NCBI RefSeq assembly: GCF_015082335.1
Contig: NZ_BLRL01000022.1
Coordinates: forward strand, 1-45,812
Length of the DNA: 45,812 nt
Direction: 5' to 3'
Source of the DNA: Moritella sp. F3
GTDB taxonomy: Bacteria > Pseudomonadota > Gammaproteobacteria > Enterobacterales > Moritellaceae
The notes beneath the pieces are model-generated. The model saw only the letters and a list, made by a program, of their open reading frames with translations, searched no databases and was not told where the DNA came from. Position numbers and translations under genes: made by a program. Every line of letters starts with the position of its first letter. The stretch's first letter is position 1. Below are positions 8,234-16,498 of the stretch, piece by piece.

Positions 8234-8545
8234 TTAAACAAGTTCATTAGTAGATTTGAAGAAACGAACTTTTTTGCCGTCTTCAAATCGGAAACCGACA
8301 CGATCAGCCTTGCTAGTTGCAGGGTTGAATAGTGCCACGTTTGATGCGTCTAAAGCTGCTTCTTTCTCAACAATACCGCCAGCTACGCCCAATTGTGGGT
8401 TTGGCTTTTGGTGTTTCTTGATAAGATTAACGCCTTCAACGAATAGTTTACCGTCTGCTCTTACTTCAGTAACTTTGCCTTGTTTACCAGCATCTTTACC
8501 TGCAACAACGATAACTTCATCATTTTTTAAAATTTTAGCTGCCAT
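8234..8545 (-). CDS. rplX: 50S ribosomal protein L24
   Basis: uL24 starts large-subunit assembly by binding the 5' end of 23S rRNA. 103 aa (E. coli 104). The KOW motif is visible at the N-terminus (NDEVIVVAGKDAGKQGKVTE), and NLIKKHQKPNPQLGVAGGIV follows. Spc operon, second gene, 10 bp after rplN. Confidence 0.98.
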   Translation of the reverse strand: MAAKILKNDEVIVVAGKDAGKQGKVTEVRADGKLFVEGVNLIKKHQKPNPQLGVAGGIVEKEAALDASNVALFNPATSKADRVGFRFEDGKKVRFFKSTNELV

Positions 8546-8555
8546 TTTTCGTTCC

Positions 8556-8924
8556 TTATAGTACTTCTGGTGCCAGAGATACGATTTTCATGAACTGATC
8601 AGTACGAAGTTCACGAGTAACTGGGCCAAAGATACGAGTACCGATCGGCGCGCCGTTAGCATTAAGCATAACAGCTGCGTTACGGTCGAAACGGATAGCT
8701 GCACCGTCTGTACGACGGATTGCTGACCTAGTACGCACAACCACTGCGTTTAGAACATCACCTTTTTTTACTTTACCGCGAGGAATTGCTTCCTTCACAG
8801 TAACTTTGATGATGTCACCAACACGTGCATAGCGGCGGTGCGAACCACCTAGGACCTTGATACACTGAACGCGACGTGCGCCTGAGTTATCGGCTACGTC
8901 CAACGTAGACTGCATTTGGATCAT
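8556..8924 (-). CDS. rplN: 50S ribosomal protein L14
   Basis: uL14 forms part of inter-subunit bridges. 122 aa versus 123 in E. coli, starting MIQMQSTLDVADNSGARRVQ, with the conserved GTRIFGPVTRELR segment. First gene of the spc operon, 75 bp downstream of the -10 element at 8999-9004. Confidence 0.98.
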   Translation of the reverse strand: MIQMQSTLDVADNSGARRVQCIKVLGGSHRRYARVGDIIKVTVKEAIPRGKVKKGDVLNAVVVRTRSAIRRTDGAAIRFDRNAAVMLNANGAPIGTRIFGPVTRELRTDQFMKIVSLAPEVL

Positions 8925-8998
8925 TATTAGTGCTCCGCAATTATTCCACTTAGTCCAACATGAACTAAACGGGTCCCCTCTATCTCAAGAGGTGGCGC

Positions 8999-9028
8999 AT
9001 TATAACACCACGGCTTTGAAAAAAGCAA
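8999..9028 (-). promoter_or_regulatory. spc-operon promoter
   Basis: Minus-strand -35 TTGCTT (9023-9028), perfect -10 TATAAT (8999-9004), 18-bp spacer, and a GC-rich discriminator GCGCCACC typical of stringently controlled promoters. It lies between the S10-operon terminator and rplN, where the spc promoter is known in E. coli. Confidence 0.85.
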
Positions 9029-9040
9029 CGGGAATCGACT

Positions 9041-9072
9041 AAAAAACAAACGACCCCATAAAAGGAGCCGTT
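9041..9072 (-). terminator. S10-operon terminator
   Basis: On the minus strand AACGGCTCC (9064-9072) pairs with GGGGTCGTT (9049-9057) over nine positions, two of them G-U, and a run of six T follows at 9041-9046. It sits 34 bp after the rpsQ stop. The G-U pairs fit only the minus-strand transcript, which supports the orientation. Confidence 0.75.
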
Positions 9073-9105
9073 ATATATAATGTAGAACTTAGTATAAACT
9101 TAAAA

Positions 9106-9351
9106 TTAAGCTTTTACTAATACTTCTACTAATGCCCAAGTTTTAAGCTTAGACACTGGACGAGTTTCACGAATAGACACAACATCATTCAGTTGGCATT
9201 CGTTATTCTCATCATGTGCGTGTAGTTTAGTAGTACGCTTGATGAACTTACCGTATAACGGATGTTTCACTTTACGTTCTACAGCAACAACGATAGTTTT
9301 ATCGCCTTTGTTGCTAACAACACGACCCTGTACAGTACGAATAGTGCTCAT
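9106..9351 (-). CDS. rpsQ: 30S ribosomal protein S17
   Basis: uS17, an early-binding 30S protein with an OB fold. 81 aa from the ATG at 9349-9351, starting MSTIRTVQGRVVSNKGDKT. An in-frame GTG at 9360 would lie inside the rpmC end and is not needed. Conserved core HPLYGKFIKRTTKLHAHDEN. Last gene of the S10 operon; the rpmC stop is one base away (TAATATG), so coupling is likely. Confidence 0.96.
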   Translation of the reverse strand: MSTIRTVQGRVVSNKGDKTIVVAVERKVKHPLYGKFIKRTTKLHAHDENNECQLNDVVSIRETRPVSKLKTWALVEVLVKA

Positions 9352-9352
9352 A

Positions 9353-9544
9353 TTATACACCCGCCTTTTCGTTCAGGATGGTCTTAACACGCGCGATATC
9401 GCGACGTACATTTTTAATTAAATGCGTTTGTGCTAGTTGGCCAGTACTTAACTGCATACGTAAGTTAAATTGCTCACGTAGTAGGTTAAGTAACTCAGCG
9501 TTTAGCTCTTCAACATTTTTTTGTTTAAGTTCGCTAGCGTTCAT
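9353..9544 (-). CDS. rpmC: 50S ribosomal protein L29
   Basis: uL29 near the exit tunnel, a docking site for trigger factor and SRP together with L23. 63 aa as in E. coli; two helices with the motifs LREQFNLRMQLSTGQLAQTH and RRDIARVKTIL. Its ATG shares a base with the rplP stop (TAATG). S10 operon. Confidence 0.98.
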   Translation of the reverse strand: MNASELKQKNVEELNAELLNLLREQFNLRMQLSTGQLAQTHLIKNVRRDIARVKTILNEKAGV

Positions 9545-9954
9545 TACATTACCGTCTTAGTTACGAAAGTTGTAGAAATTGGAAGTTTCGCATCAGCTAG
9601 GCTGAATGCTTCACGTGCCAATTCTTCAGGAACTCCAGCCATTTCATAAAGGATTTTGCCAGGTTGTACTTGGCAAACCCAATACTCAACGCTACCTTTA
9701 CCTTTACCTTGACGTACTTCAAGCGGCTTTTGTGTAATCGGTTTGTCTGGGAACACACGGATCCAGATTTGACCTTGACGCTTAACGTGACGAGTCATAG
9801 CACGACGTGCTGCTTCGATTTGACGAGCAGTAATTCGACCACGACCAGTAGCTTTAAGACCGAATTCGCCGAAAGTTACGTTTCCGCCTTTTGCAAGACC
9901 GCGGTTACGGCCTTTGTGCATTTTGCGGAACTTCATGCGTTTTGGTTGCAACAT
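9544..9954 (-). CDS. rplP: 50S ribosomal protein L16
   Basis: uL16 shapes the A-site region of the peptidyl transferase centre. 136 aa, the E. coli length, starting MLQPKRMKFRKMHKGRNRG. The loop ARRAMTRHVKRQGQIWIRVF includes the arginine region that is hydroxylated in E. coli. S10 operon, overlapping rpmC by one base. Confidence 0.98.
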   Translation of the reverse strand: MLQPKRMKFRKMHKGRNRGLAKGGNVTFGEFGLKATGRGRITARQIEAARRAMTRHVKRQGQIWIRVFPDKPITQKPLEVRQGKGKGSVEYWVCQVQPGKILYEMAGVPEELAREAFSLADAKLPISTTFVTKTVM

Positions 9955-9965
9955 ATCAGAGTCTC

Positions 9966-10670
9966 CTATTTAGCAGCTTTAGGGCCACGACTGCGACGTT
10001 TAGGCTTCGAAGGTGCTTCAACTTCTTGAGTAAGCGGTAGCTTACCTAGAACTTCACCTTTAAAGATCCAAACTTTCACACCGATGATGCCGTAAGTTGT
10101 AAGAGCTTCTGCAGTTGAGTAATCGATATCTGCACGAAGTGTATGTAGAGGCACACGGCCTTCACGATACCATTCAGCACGAGCGATTTCTGCGCCGCCT
10201 AAACGACCGCTTACTTGAACTTTAATACCCTTAGCACCTAAACGCATTGCATTTTGTACTGCACGCTTCATAGCGCGACGGAACATAACACGACGTTCAA
10301 GTTGAGAAGCGATACCTTCAGCTACTAATTTAGCATCTAGTTCAGGCTTACGGATTTCTGCGATATTGATTTGTGCAGAAGTACCAGTCATCTTAGCGAT
10401 AGCATTACGTAGTTTTTCTACGTCTTCGCCTTTCTTACCGATAACAACACCAGGACGAGCAGTGTGAATAGTCACACGAATGCTTTTCGCTGGACGTTCG
10501 ATAACGATACGTGAAACAGATGCATTTTTCAGTTTCTTAGTAAGGAACTGACGTACTTCGAAATCACCGTACAAATTGTCGGCGAAGTCTTTAGTATTCG
10601 CAAACCAAGTAGAGTTAAACTGCTTGGTGATACCTAGGCGAATACCATTTGGATGAACTTTCTGACCCAT
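9966..10670 (-). CDS. rpsC: 30S ribosomal protein S3
   Basis: uS3 lines the mRNA entry channel and has helicase activity with S4 and S5. 234 aa (E. coli 233). The KH domain has its GxxG loop in VVIGKKGEDVEKLR, and the C domain follows (GRLGGAEIARAEWYREGRVP). The basic tail PSKPKRRSRGPKAAK is usual. S10 operon. Confidence 0.98.
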   Translation of the reverse strand: MGQKVHPNGIRLGITKQFNSTWFANTKDFADNLYGDFEVRQFLTKKLKNASVSRIVIERPAKSIRVTIHTARPGVVIGKKGEDVEKLRNAIAKMTGTSAQINIAEIRKPELDAKLVAEGIASQLERRVMFRRAMKRAVQNAMRLGAKGIKVQVSGRLGGAEIARAEWYREGRVPLHTLRADIDYSTAEALTTYGIIGVKVWIFKGEVLGKLPLTQEVEAPSKPKRRSRGPKAAK

Positions 10671-10687
10671 TGTTTTCTCCTAGTCTC

Positions 10688-11020
10688 TTAGCGTGTTGCT
10701 ACAACAATTGTGATGTGGCTAGTACGCTTCAAGATGCGATCTGCACGACCTTTAGCACGTGGCATGATACGCTTCATAGTAGGACCAGCGTCAACAAACG
10801 CTGTAGCTACTACTAGCTCATCAATATCCGCACCTTCGTTGTGTTCAGCGTTTGCGATAGCTGACTCAAGAACTTTTTTAACTTGTACAGCAGCTTTTTT
10901 AGTGCTGAAAGTTAAAACTTCAAGAGCCTTTTCCACTGGTAAACCACGGATAAGGTCAATGACCAAACGTGCTTTCTGTGGAGAGCCTGAGGCGAAACGG
11001 TGTTTAGCTAATGCTTCCAT
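10688..11020 (-). CDS. rplV: 50S ribosomal protein L22
   Basis: uL22; its long beta hairpin lines the exit tunnel next to the macrolide site. 110 aa as in E. coli. The hairpin MKRIMPRAKGRADRILKRTS is intact, with no insertion or deletion of the kind linked to macrolide resistance. S10 operon, 10 bp after rpsS. Confidence 0.98.
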   Translation of the reverse strand: MEALAKHRFASGSPQKARLVIDLIRGLPVEKALEVLTFSTKKAAVQVKKVLESAIANAEHNEGADIDELVVATAFVDAGPTMKRIMPRAKGRADRILKRTSHITIVVATR

Positions 11021-11030
11021 CTAATTTCTC

Positions 11031-11309
11031 CTAACGCTTTTTAGCTTTCTTATCTGCAGCATGGCCGCGATAAGTACGAGTCGGTGCGAATTCGCCTAAC
11101 TTATGACCAATCATTTCGTCAGTAACGAAAACTGGTACATGTTGACGACCATTATGGACAGCGATGGTCAGACCAATCATATTTGGAATGATCATAGAAC
11201 GACGGGACCAAGTCTTAACTGGTTTTTTTTCCCCGCTTTCCACCGCTTTCTCTACCTTCTTCAGCAAGTGTAGGTCTATGAAAGGACCCTTCTTGAGAGA
11301 ACGTGGCAT
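11031..11309 (-). CDS. rpsS: 30S ribosomal protein S19
   Basis: uS19 of the 30S head. 92 aa, starting MPRSLKKGPFIDLHLLKKVE, with the diagnostic block NGRQHVPVFVTDEMIGHKLG. S10 operon between rplB and rplV. Confidence 0.98.
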   Translation of the reverse strand: MPRSLKKGPFIDLHLLKKVEKAVESGEKKPVKTWSRRSMIIPNMIGLTIAVHNGRQHVPVFVTDEMIGHKLGEFAPTRTYRGHAADKKAKKR

Positions 11310-11327
11310 GGTGATACCTCTATAAAA

Positions 11328-12155
11328 TTACTTGTTGCGACGACGTACGATAAGTTTATCAGTACGCTTGTTCTTACGAGTTTTGTAACCCTTAGTTGGC
11401 ATACCCCAAGGTGAAACCGGATGACGGCCACCAGAAGTACGACCTTCACCACCACCGTGCGGGTGATCAACCGGGTTCATTACAACACCACGTACTGTTG
11501 GGCGAACACCGCGCCAGCGGCTAGCACCAGCTTTACCAAGTTGGCGAAGCATGTGTTCTGCGTTACCAACTTCACCAATCGTTGCACGACAATCTACTAA
11601 TACTTTACGCATTTCGCCAGAGCGAAGACGTAGAGTAACGTATGAGTTATCACGAGCAATGATTTGTACGTATGTACCAGCAGAACGTGCAATTTGAGCA
11701 CCTTTACCTGGCTTCATTTCCACAGCGTGTACAGTTGTACCTACTGGGATGTTACGCATTGGTAATGTGTTACCAGCTTTAATAGCTGCATCAACACCAG
11801 AAACGATAATATCACCAGCTTGCATACCTTTAGCAGCTAGAACGTAACGACGTTCACCATCTGCGTAAAGAGCAAGTGCAATGTTAGCAGAACGGTTTGG
11901 ATCATATTCCAGACGTTCAACTGTTGCAGGGATACCATCTTTATCATTACGTTTTAAGTCAATGATACGGTAATGTTGCTTATGACCGCCGCCGTGATGA
12001 CGAACAGTAATACGACCGTTATTATTACGGCCACCAGATTTAGATTTTTTCTCTAAAAGTGGAGCATGTGGTTTGCCTTTATGCAAATCCGGGTTCACTA
12101 CCTTAACAAGGTGGCGACGACCTGGAGAAGTAGGCTTACACTTAACAATAGCCAT
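11328..12155 (-). CDS. rplB: 50S ribosomal protein L2
   Basis: uL2, essential for subunit joining and for the peptidyl transferase centre. 275 aa versus 273 in E. coli. N-terminal OB and SH3-like domains with GRNNNGRITVRHHGGGHKQH; the C-terminal loop VDHPHGGGEGRTSGG carries the conserved histidine (H229 in E. coli) near the catalytic centre. S10 operon. Confidence 0.98.
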   Translation of the reverse strand: MAIVKCKPTSPGRRHLVKVVNPDLHKGKPHAPLLEKKSKSGGRNNNGRITVRHHGGGHKQHYRIIDLKRNDKDGIPATVERLEYDPNRSANIALALYADGERRYVLAAKGMQAGDIIVSGVDAAIKAGNTLPMRNIPVGTTVHAVEMKPGKGAQIARSAGTYVQIIARDNSYVTLRLRSGEMRKVLVDCRATIGEVGNAEHMLRQLGKAGASRWRGVRPTVRGVVMNPVDHPHGGGEGRTSGGRHPVSPWGMPTKGYKTRKNKRTDKLIVRRRNK

Positions 12156-12173
12156 TATTCAGAATCCCCTTGA

Positions 12174-12473
12174 TTATTCAGCACTGCCGAAATCGATGTC
12201 AGCGCCGTCAGCTAGAGTAACGTAAGCTTTTTTGATGTCTGAACGACGGCCAAAACGAGCGCCAGTGCGCTTAGTTTTACCCTTCAGTACCAATGTGCTT
12301 ACATTTTTAACTTCAACTTCAAAAAGTTTTGCAATAGCTGCTTTAATTTCAGCTTTAGTTGCATCTAGTGCAACCTTGAAAACGATTGTGTTGTTGTTTT
12401 CAGCAGACATAGTGCTCTTTTCAGAGATATGTGGCGCTAGGATAACTTTCAATAAACGTTCTTCACTGATCAT
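12174..12473 (-). CDS. rplW: 50S ribosomal protein L23
   Basis: uL23 at the exit tunnel, the main contact for trigger factor and SRP. 99 aa (E. coli 100). N-terminus ISEERLLKVILAPHISEKST and the trigger-factor-contact region VEVKNVSTLVLKGKTKRTG are conserved. Its start overlaps the rplD stop as ATGA, so the two are translationally coupled. S10 operon. Confidence 0.98.
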   Translation of the reverse strand: MISEERLLKVILAPHISEKSTMSAENNNTIVFKVALDATKAEIKAAIAKLFEVEVKNVSTLVLKGKTKRTGARFGRRSDIKKAYVTLADGADIDFGSAE

Positions 12474-13075
12474 TTTAAGTTCTCCTCAATCTGCTTAACT
12501 GCAGCAGCAGTCATAACAACTTTGTTGAACGCGATTAGGCTAACTGGATCAATACCAGCAACGTCACGAACATCAACTTTGTAAAGGTTACGAGCAGCTA
12601 AGAATAAGTTCTCATCAACTTCAGCACCTACGATTAGAACGTCGTTCAAATCAAAGTCTTTCAGTTTAGCAACTAATTCTTTAGTCTTAGGAGTTTCAAC
12701 AGCGAACTGTTCAACTACAATAAGACGCTCTTGACGTACCAATTCAGAAAGGATGCTTTTGATCGCTCCGCGGTACATCTTAGTGTTAACTTTTTGGCTG
12801 TGGTCCTGTGGACGCGCAGCAAAAGTAACACCACCTTTACGCCAGATCGGGCTGCTTGCAGTACCTGCACGAGCACGACCAGTACCTTTTTGACGCCATG
12901 GTTTTTTACCACCACCTGCAACGTCAGAACGGTTTTTCTGAGCACGAGTACCTTGACGCGCGCCAGCAGCATACGCTGTAACTACCTGGTGAACCAGAGC
13001 TTCATTAAACTCACGTCCGAAGGTAGTTTCTGAAACTTCAAGAGCACCTTGTGCGTCTTTCAATATCAATTCCAT
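12470..13075 (-). CDS. rplD: 50S ribosomal protein L4
   Basis: uL4 lines the exit tunnel and in E. coli also represses the S10 operon at both attenuation and translation. 201 aa, the E. coli length. The tunnel loop GTRAQKNRSDVAGGGKKPWR with the following KGTGRARAGT is intact. The candidate target leader is at 14078-14265. S10 operon between rplC and rplW. Confidence 0.98.
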   Translation of the reverse strand: MELILKDAQGALEVSETTFGREFNEALVHQVVTAYAAGARQGTRAQKNRSDVAGGGKKPWRQKGTGRARAGTASSPIWRKGGVTFAARPQDHSQKVNTKMYRGAIKSILSELVRQERLIVVEQFAVETPKTKELVAKLKDFDLNDVLIVGAEVDENLFLAARNLYKVDVRDVAGIDPVSLIAFNKVVMTAAAVKQIEENLK

Positions 13076-13091
13076 TACTAATATCCTCGGA

Positions 13092-13727
13092 TTAAGCTTT
13101 AACAGCTGGTTTGATAATTACGTTGCCGTTGATCGCACCTGGAATAGCACCTTTAACAAGTACTAGGTTACGTTCACTATCAACACGTACCACATCAAGA
13201 GACATGATCGTTACACGCTCTGCTCCCATGTGACCTGCCATTTTTTTGCCTTTAAACACGCGACCTGGAGTTTGGCATTGGCCAATTGAACCCGGTGCAC
13301 GGTGAGCAAGAGAGTTACCGTGAGTAGCATCTTGCATAGCAAAGTTCCAACGTTTAATAACGCCTGCGAAACCTTTACCTTTAGATGTACCTGTAACGTC
13401 TACTTTAGCCGTTTCAGCAAAGATGTTTACGTTTAGCTCAGCGCCAACTTCAACAGCTTCGCCTTCGCCTGTTTCCAGACGGAATTCCCAAAGGCCACGA
13501 CCAGCTTCAACTTTAGCTTTAGCGAAATGACCCGCTTCTGGCTTGTTTACTCTGCTAGCTTTTTTCGTGCCAGTGGTCACTTGAAGTGCGCGGTAACCGT
13601 CAGTTTCAAGTGTTTTCACTTGAGTAACGCGGTTAGGCTCACATTCAATAACGGATACTGGGATAGAAACGCCATCTTCAGTGAAGATACGTGTCATACC
13701 AACTTTACGTCCGATTAGACCGATCAT
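13092..13727 (-). CDS. rplC: 50S ribosomal protein L3
   Basis: uL3 starts 23S folding and reaches into the peptidyl transferase centre. 211 aa (E. coli 209). N-terminus MIGLIGRKVGMTRIFTEDGV; the loop THGNSLAHRAPGSIGQCQTP holds the glutamine that PrmB methylates in E. coli. S10 operon. Confidence 0.98.
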   Translation of the reverse strand: MIGLIGRKVGMTRIFTEDGVSIPVSVIECEPNRVTQVKTLETDGYRALQVTTGTKKASRVNKPEAGHFAKAKVEAGRGLWEFRLETGEGEAVEVGAELNVNIFAETAKVDVTGTSKGKGFAGVIKRWNFAMQDATHGNSLAHRAPGSIGQCQTPGRVFKGKKMAGHMGAERVTIMSLDVVRVDSERNLVLVKGAIPGAINGNVIIKPAVKA

Positions 13728-13765
13728 TATAATAACCTCAATATAAATCGTTGTTTTAGAACTGA

Positions 13766-14077
13766 CTAGCCAAGGCTGATTTGAACATCAACACCAGCAG
13801 CTAGATCTAAACGCATTAGAGCGTCAACGGTTTTTTCTGTTGGCTCAACGATGTCAACCAGGCGCTTGTGAGTACGAATTTCGTACTGGTCACGCGCATC
13901 TTTGTTAACGTGCGGAGAAGTAAGCACTGTGAAACGCTCTTTGCGCGTTGGTAGTGGAATAGGTCCACGTACTTGTGCGCCAGTGCGTTTTGCAGTTTCA
14001 ACGATTTCCGCTGTAGACTGATCGATAAGACGATGATCGAACGCTTTTAAGCGGATACGGATTCTTTGGTTCTGCAT
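13766..14077 (-). CDS. rpsJ: 30S ribosomal protein S10 (NusE)
   Basis: uS10, which as NusE also joins NusB on boxA RNA for rRNA antitermination; a boxA is present at 59-71. 103 aa, identical in length to E. coli; MQNQRIRIRLKAFDHRLID and the loop GPIPLPTRKERFTVL are diagnostic. First gene of the S10 operon, preceded by a leader of about 190 nt. GGAG lies 10 bases before the ATG. Confidence 0.98.
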   Translation of the reverse strand: MQNQRIRIRLKAFDHRLIDQSTAEIVETAKRTGAQVRGPIPLPTRKERFTVLTSPHVNKDARDQYEIRTHKRLVDIVEPTEKTVDALMRLDLAAGVDVQISLG

Positions 14078-14265
14078 TAGACCAGAGCTCCAATAAAGTT
14101 AAACACACACAAAAATTCGACATTCCACATCTATAAAATAGACTGTGAACGCGATATCTTTAACTTGTTGACTCCCCTATCGGGAGTCTTGATGACTGAC
14201 CACTAATACTTTAACTCAAGGCTAAAATAATAACATAGTGATTCAGTTTCTTGCCTAAGCAAGTG
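14078..14265 (-). promoter_or_regulatory. S10-operon leader (candidate L4-responsive)
   Basis: The 5' untranslated leader runs from the predicted start near 14265 to rpsJ. It contains hairpins CTTGC-TTAG-GCAAG (14251-14264) and GACTCCC-GATAG-GGGAGTC (14170-14188) and a weaker one near 14124-14146. E. coli S10 leaders are of similar length and bind L4 for attenuation. L4 control here is inferred from the family; no U-rich attenuator directly follows the 14170 hairpin. Confidence 0.55.
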
Positions 14266-14271
14266 GAACGT

Positions 14272-14299
14272 ATTATACATGACCTCTTGCCATTAGCAA
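14272..14299 (-). promoter_or_regulatory. S10-operon promoter
   Basis: Minus-strand -35 TTGCTA (14294-14299) and perfect -10 TATAAT (14272-14277) with a 16-bp spacer. It is the only good sigma-70 promoter between argH(A) and rpsJ. The rest of the gap (14300-14465) shows no gene. Confidence 0.8.
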
Positions 14300-14465
14300 G
14301 AAAAAGATCAACATAAAGAAATTAATCATCACATCGATTTTATTCAGTCATAACGCCTTGAATCACCTTAAAGATGCTCATTGCGATTAATCGTTACCGT
14401 AATTTGTTTGGGTACTATACAGACAGTATTGATTAAGTTCAAGTTTCTTAATCACAGAATGATAA

Positions 14466-14494
14466 ACAAAAAAAGCACCCACAATCGGGTGCTT
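14466..14494 (-). terminator. terminator after argH(A)
   Basis: Perfect 8-bp stem AAGCACCC / GGGTGCTT (14473-14494) with a 6-nt loop and a T-run on the minus strand (14467-14474 complement). It is 34 bp past the argH(A) stop and separates the arginine operon from the S10 promoter. Confidence 0.9.
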
Positions 14495-14528
14495 AATATA
14501 AAGGTACTATAATTTAGTATGCTAGCAG

Positions 14529-16418
14529 TTAAGAGGCTAATAGTTCTGGTTTAACACTAATACTTTGGTTTACCGCACCTAACTTAAACTCCAGCGCCAC
14601 TTCATCACAGGCATGCTGGCGTGGACAAATATCACAATCCTTCAACACTTTTTCAGGTAGCATTGATTTGCTGGTTGAGCTAAAGCCAAGTTTCATAAAG
14701 AATTCAGGGACGCGTGTTAATACAAACACTTTTTGAATAGCCATCTGTTCTGCTTTACGCAACATGTATTCGACAACAGCTTTGCCCTGCCCACCGCCTT
14801 GATAACCCGGTTCAATACCCAATGAACGGATCTCAGCAAGTCCGGTATCATAAACATAAATAGACGCACAACCTGTTATTTGGTGGTGTTTCTCAGTGAC
14901 AGCAAAGGTACCGACAGCTTTGACTAGGTCAGGACGACTACGTGGTAAGTTCTCACCTATATTTGCCCAGTAATTTACCATACGCTCGATATCATCAAGA
15001 TCGGTTAACCGTGCAGCACGGATACTAATACCTGAAGTATCACGTTCTTCTAAACGCTTTTCAGCATTGGTTAAAGCAAATTCAACTTGTACCGGTGATA
15101 CCCCACCCTGTGCTTTACGTTTCGCTAATGTTTCATCAAGGGATAAATGATGATAGACATCATCCTCAATCAATACATCAAACGCTTTAAATTCAGCAAG
15201 CGTAAGCGCTTCTAGTGGAACGCCTTTCTGTATTGCAGCAACAACAGCTTCACCAACGATATGGTGTGAATCACGGAATGGTACACCTTTAGCAACAAGA
15301 TAATCAGCAAGCTCTGTCGCATTTGAATAACCGCCAAGCGCAGCTTCTTTAGTTCGCTCTTCATTGATTTTCATGCCAACTAATGACATTGCAGCCATTT
15401 CGAGGCAATCGCTCCAGGTATCAAGCGCATCAAACAAGCCTTCTTTATCTTCTTGCATATCTTTGTTGTATGCCAGTGGCAGCGCTTTTAATGTCATTAG
15501 CATCGCACTGAGTGAGCCAAATACACGGCCCGTTTTACCACGGATCAGTTCTAATGCATCCGGATTTTTCTTTTGTGGCATTAATGATGAACCAGATGTC
15601 ACCGCATCAGCCAGCTCAATAAAGTTAGATTCACCCGAATTATAGAAAATTAAATCTTCAGCTAAACGCGACAAGTGAATCATCGACATACTCGCCGTGC
15701 TCATTAGCTCCATCACATGGTCACGATCAGAAACAGAATCAAGACTGTTTAAAGTCGCACTAGCAAAACCCAGAGTGTGAGCTAATTCAGTTCTATCCAT
15801 TGGGTAGGCAGTACCTGCAAGTGCACCAGAACCTAATGGACAAGTATCTAGACGTTTCAAACAATCTGTTAAACGGCTAAAGTCACGCTCTAACATTTCT
15901 ACATATGCTAAACACCAATGAGAAAATGTAACAGGTTGTGCACGTTGCAGATGGGTGTAACCCGGTAACACAGTGTGCTGATGTTCACGCGCTAAAGTGA
16001 CTAATTGCTGCTGGGTTTTATCCAGTTGCATAAGTAGTTGCTCACCCTGCTGTTTACACCACAATTTTAAATCCGTCGCAACTTGGTCATTACGACTACG
16101 CCCGGTATGGAGCTTCTTACCTAAGTCACCGACTTTCGCAATAAGCTGCGTTTCCACCCAGCTGTGAATATCTTCAGCATCACTTTGTAAGATCTGCTCT
16201 GGATTTTCTAATACCGCTAACTTTAGATCATTCAACGCAGCTTCAATGGCGAGCTGTTCGTCCTGCGTTAAAATACCAACGCCAACGAGCGCTTTAGACC
16301 ATGCCACTGAACCTGTAATATCTTGCTCAGCTAAACGATAGTCAAACCGCAGTGAATCATTAAATGTTTTGAATTTTGCATCAGCTGCTTGACTGAATCT
16401 ACCGCCCCATAGTGCCAT
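14529..16418 (-). CDS. argH: argininosuccinate lyase fused to N-acetylglutamate synthase, ArgH(A)
   Basis: Residues 1-460 are argininosuccinate lyase, splitting argininosuccinate into arginine and fumarate. They show HTGRSRNDQVATD (104-116), the T155-H156 catalytic pair and the signature GSSLMPQKKNPD (276-287). Residues about 465-593 form a GNAT acetyltransferase with an acetyl-CoA loop (Q540, G543, G545), the short N-acetylglutamate synthase that makes the first arginine intermediate. 629 aa against about 457 for plain ArgH. One protein thus runs the first and last steps, and no separate argA is present here. A cysteine cluster C595/C598/C604 follows the GNAT fold. Last gene of argCBFGH(A). 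The fusion is known from Moritella and vibrios, there called argH(A). Confidence 0.96.
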   Translation of the reverse strand: MALWGGRFSQAADAKFKTFNDSLRFDYRLAEQDITGSVAWSKALVGVGILTQDEQLAIEAALNDLKLAVLENPEQILQSDAEDIHSWVETQLIAKVGDLGKKLHTGRSRNDQVATDLKLWCKQQGEQLLMQLDKTQQQLVTLAREHQHTVLPGYTHLQRAQPVTFSHWCLAYVEMLERDFSRLTDCLKRLDTCPLGSGALAGTAYPMDRTELAHTLGFASATLNSLDSVSDRDHVMELMSTASMSMIHLSRLAEDLIFYNSGESNFIELADAVTSGSSLMPQKKNPDALELIRGKTGRVFGSLSAMLMTLKALPLAYNKDMQEDKEGLFDALDTWSDCLEMAAMSLVGMKINEERTKEAALGGYSNATELADYLVAKGVPFRDSHHIVGEAVVAAIQKGVPLEALTLAEFKAFDVLIEDDVYHHLSLDETLAKRKAQGGVSPVQVEFALTNAEKRLEERDTSGISIRAARLTDLDDIERMVNYWANIGENLPRSRPDLVKAVGTFAVTEKHHQITGCASIYVYDTGLAEIRSLGIEPGYQGGGQGKAVVEYMLRKAEQMAIQKVFVLTRVPEFFMKLGFSSTSKSMLPEKVLKDCDICPRQHACDEVALEFKLGAVNQSISVKPELLAS

Positions 16419-16468
16419 GGTTACATCCTTATTCTTTCTATCTTTATATTAGAAGTCATCTATTCGAA

Positions 16469-16494
16469 GTAGAGGGGGTTTTAGCCCCATCTAC
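16469..16494 (-). other. intra-operon hairpin between argG and argH(A)
   Basis: On the minus strand GTAGATGGGG-CTAAAA-CCCCCTCTAC folds into a 10-position stem with one mismatch, starting just after the argG stop. No T-run follows, so it is more likely an mRNA-stabilising or processing element than a full terminator. Confidence 0.5.
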
Positions 16495-16498
16495 AGCG

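Noticed and set aside
14340..14381. 13-codon minus-strand ORF upstream of the S10 promoter, possible leader peptide
   Set aside because: No ribosome binding site, no regulatory codon run, and it lies upstream of the S10 -35, outside the predicted transcript.
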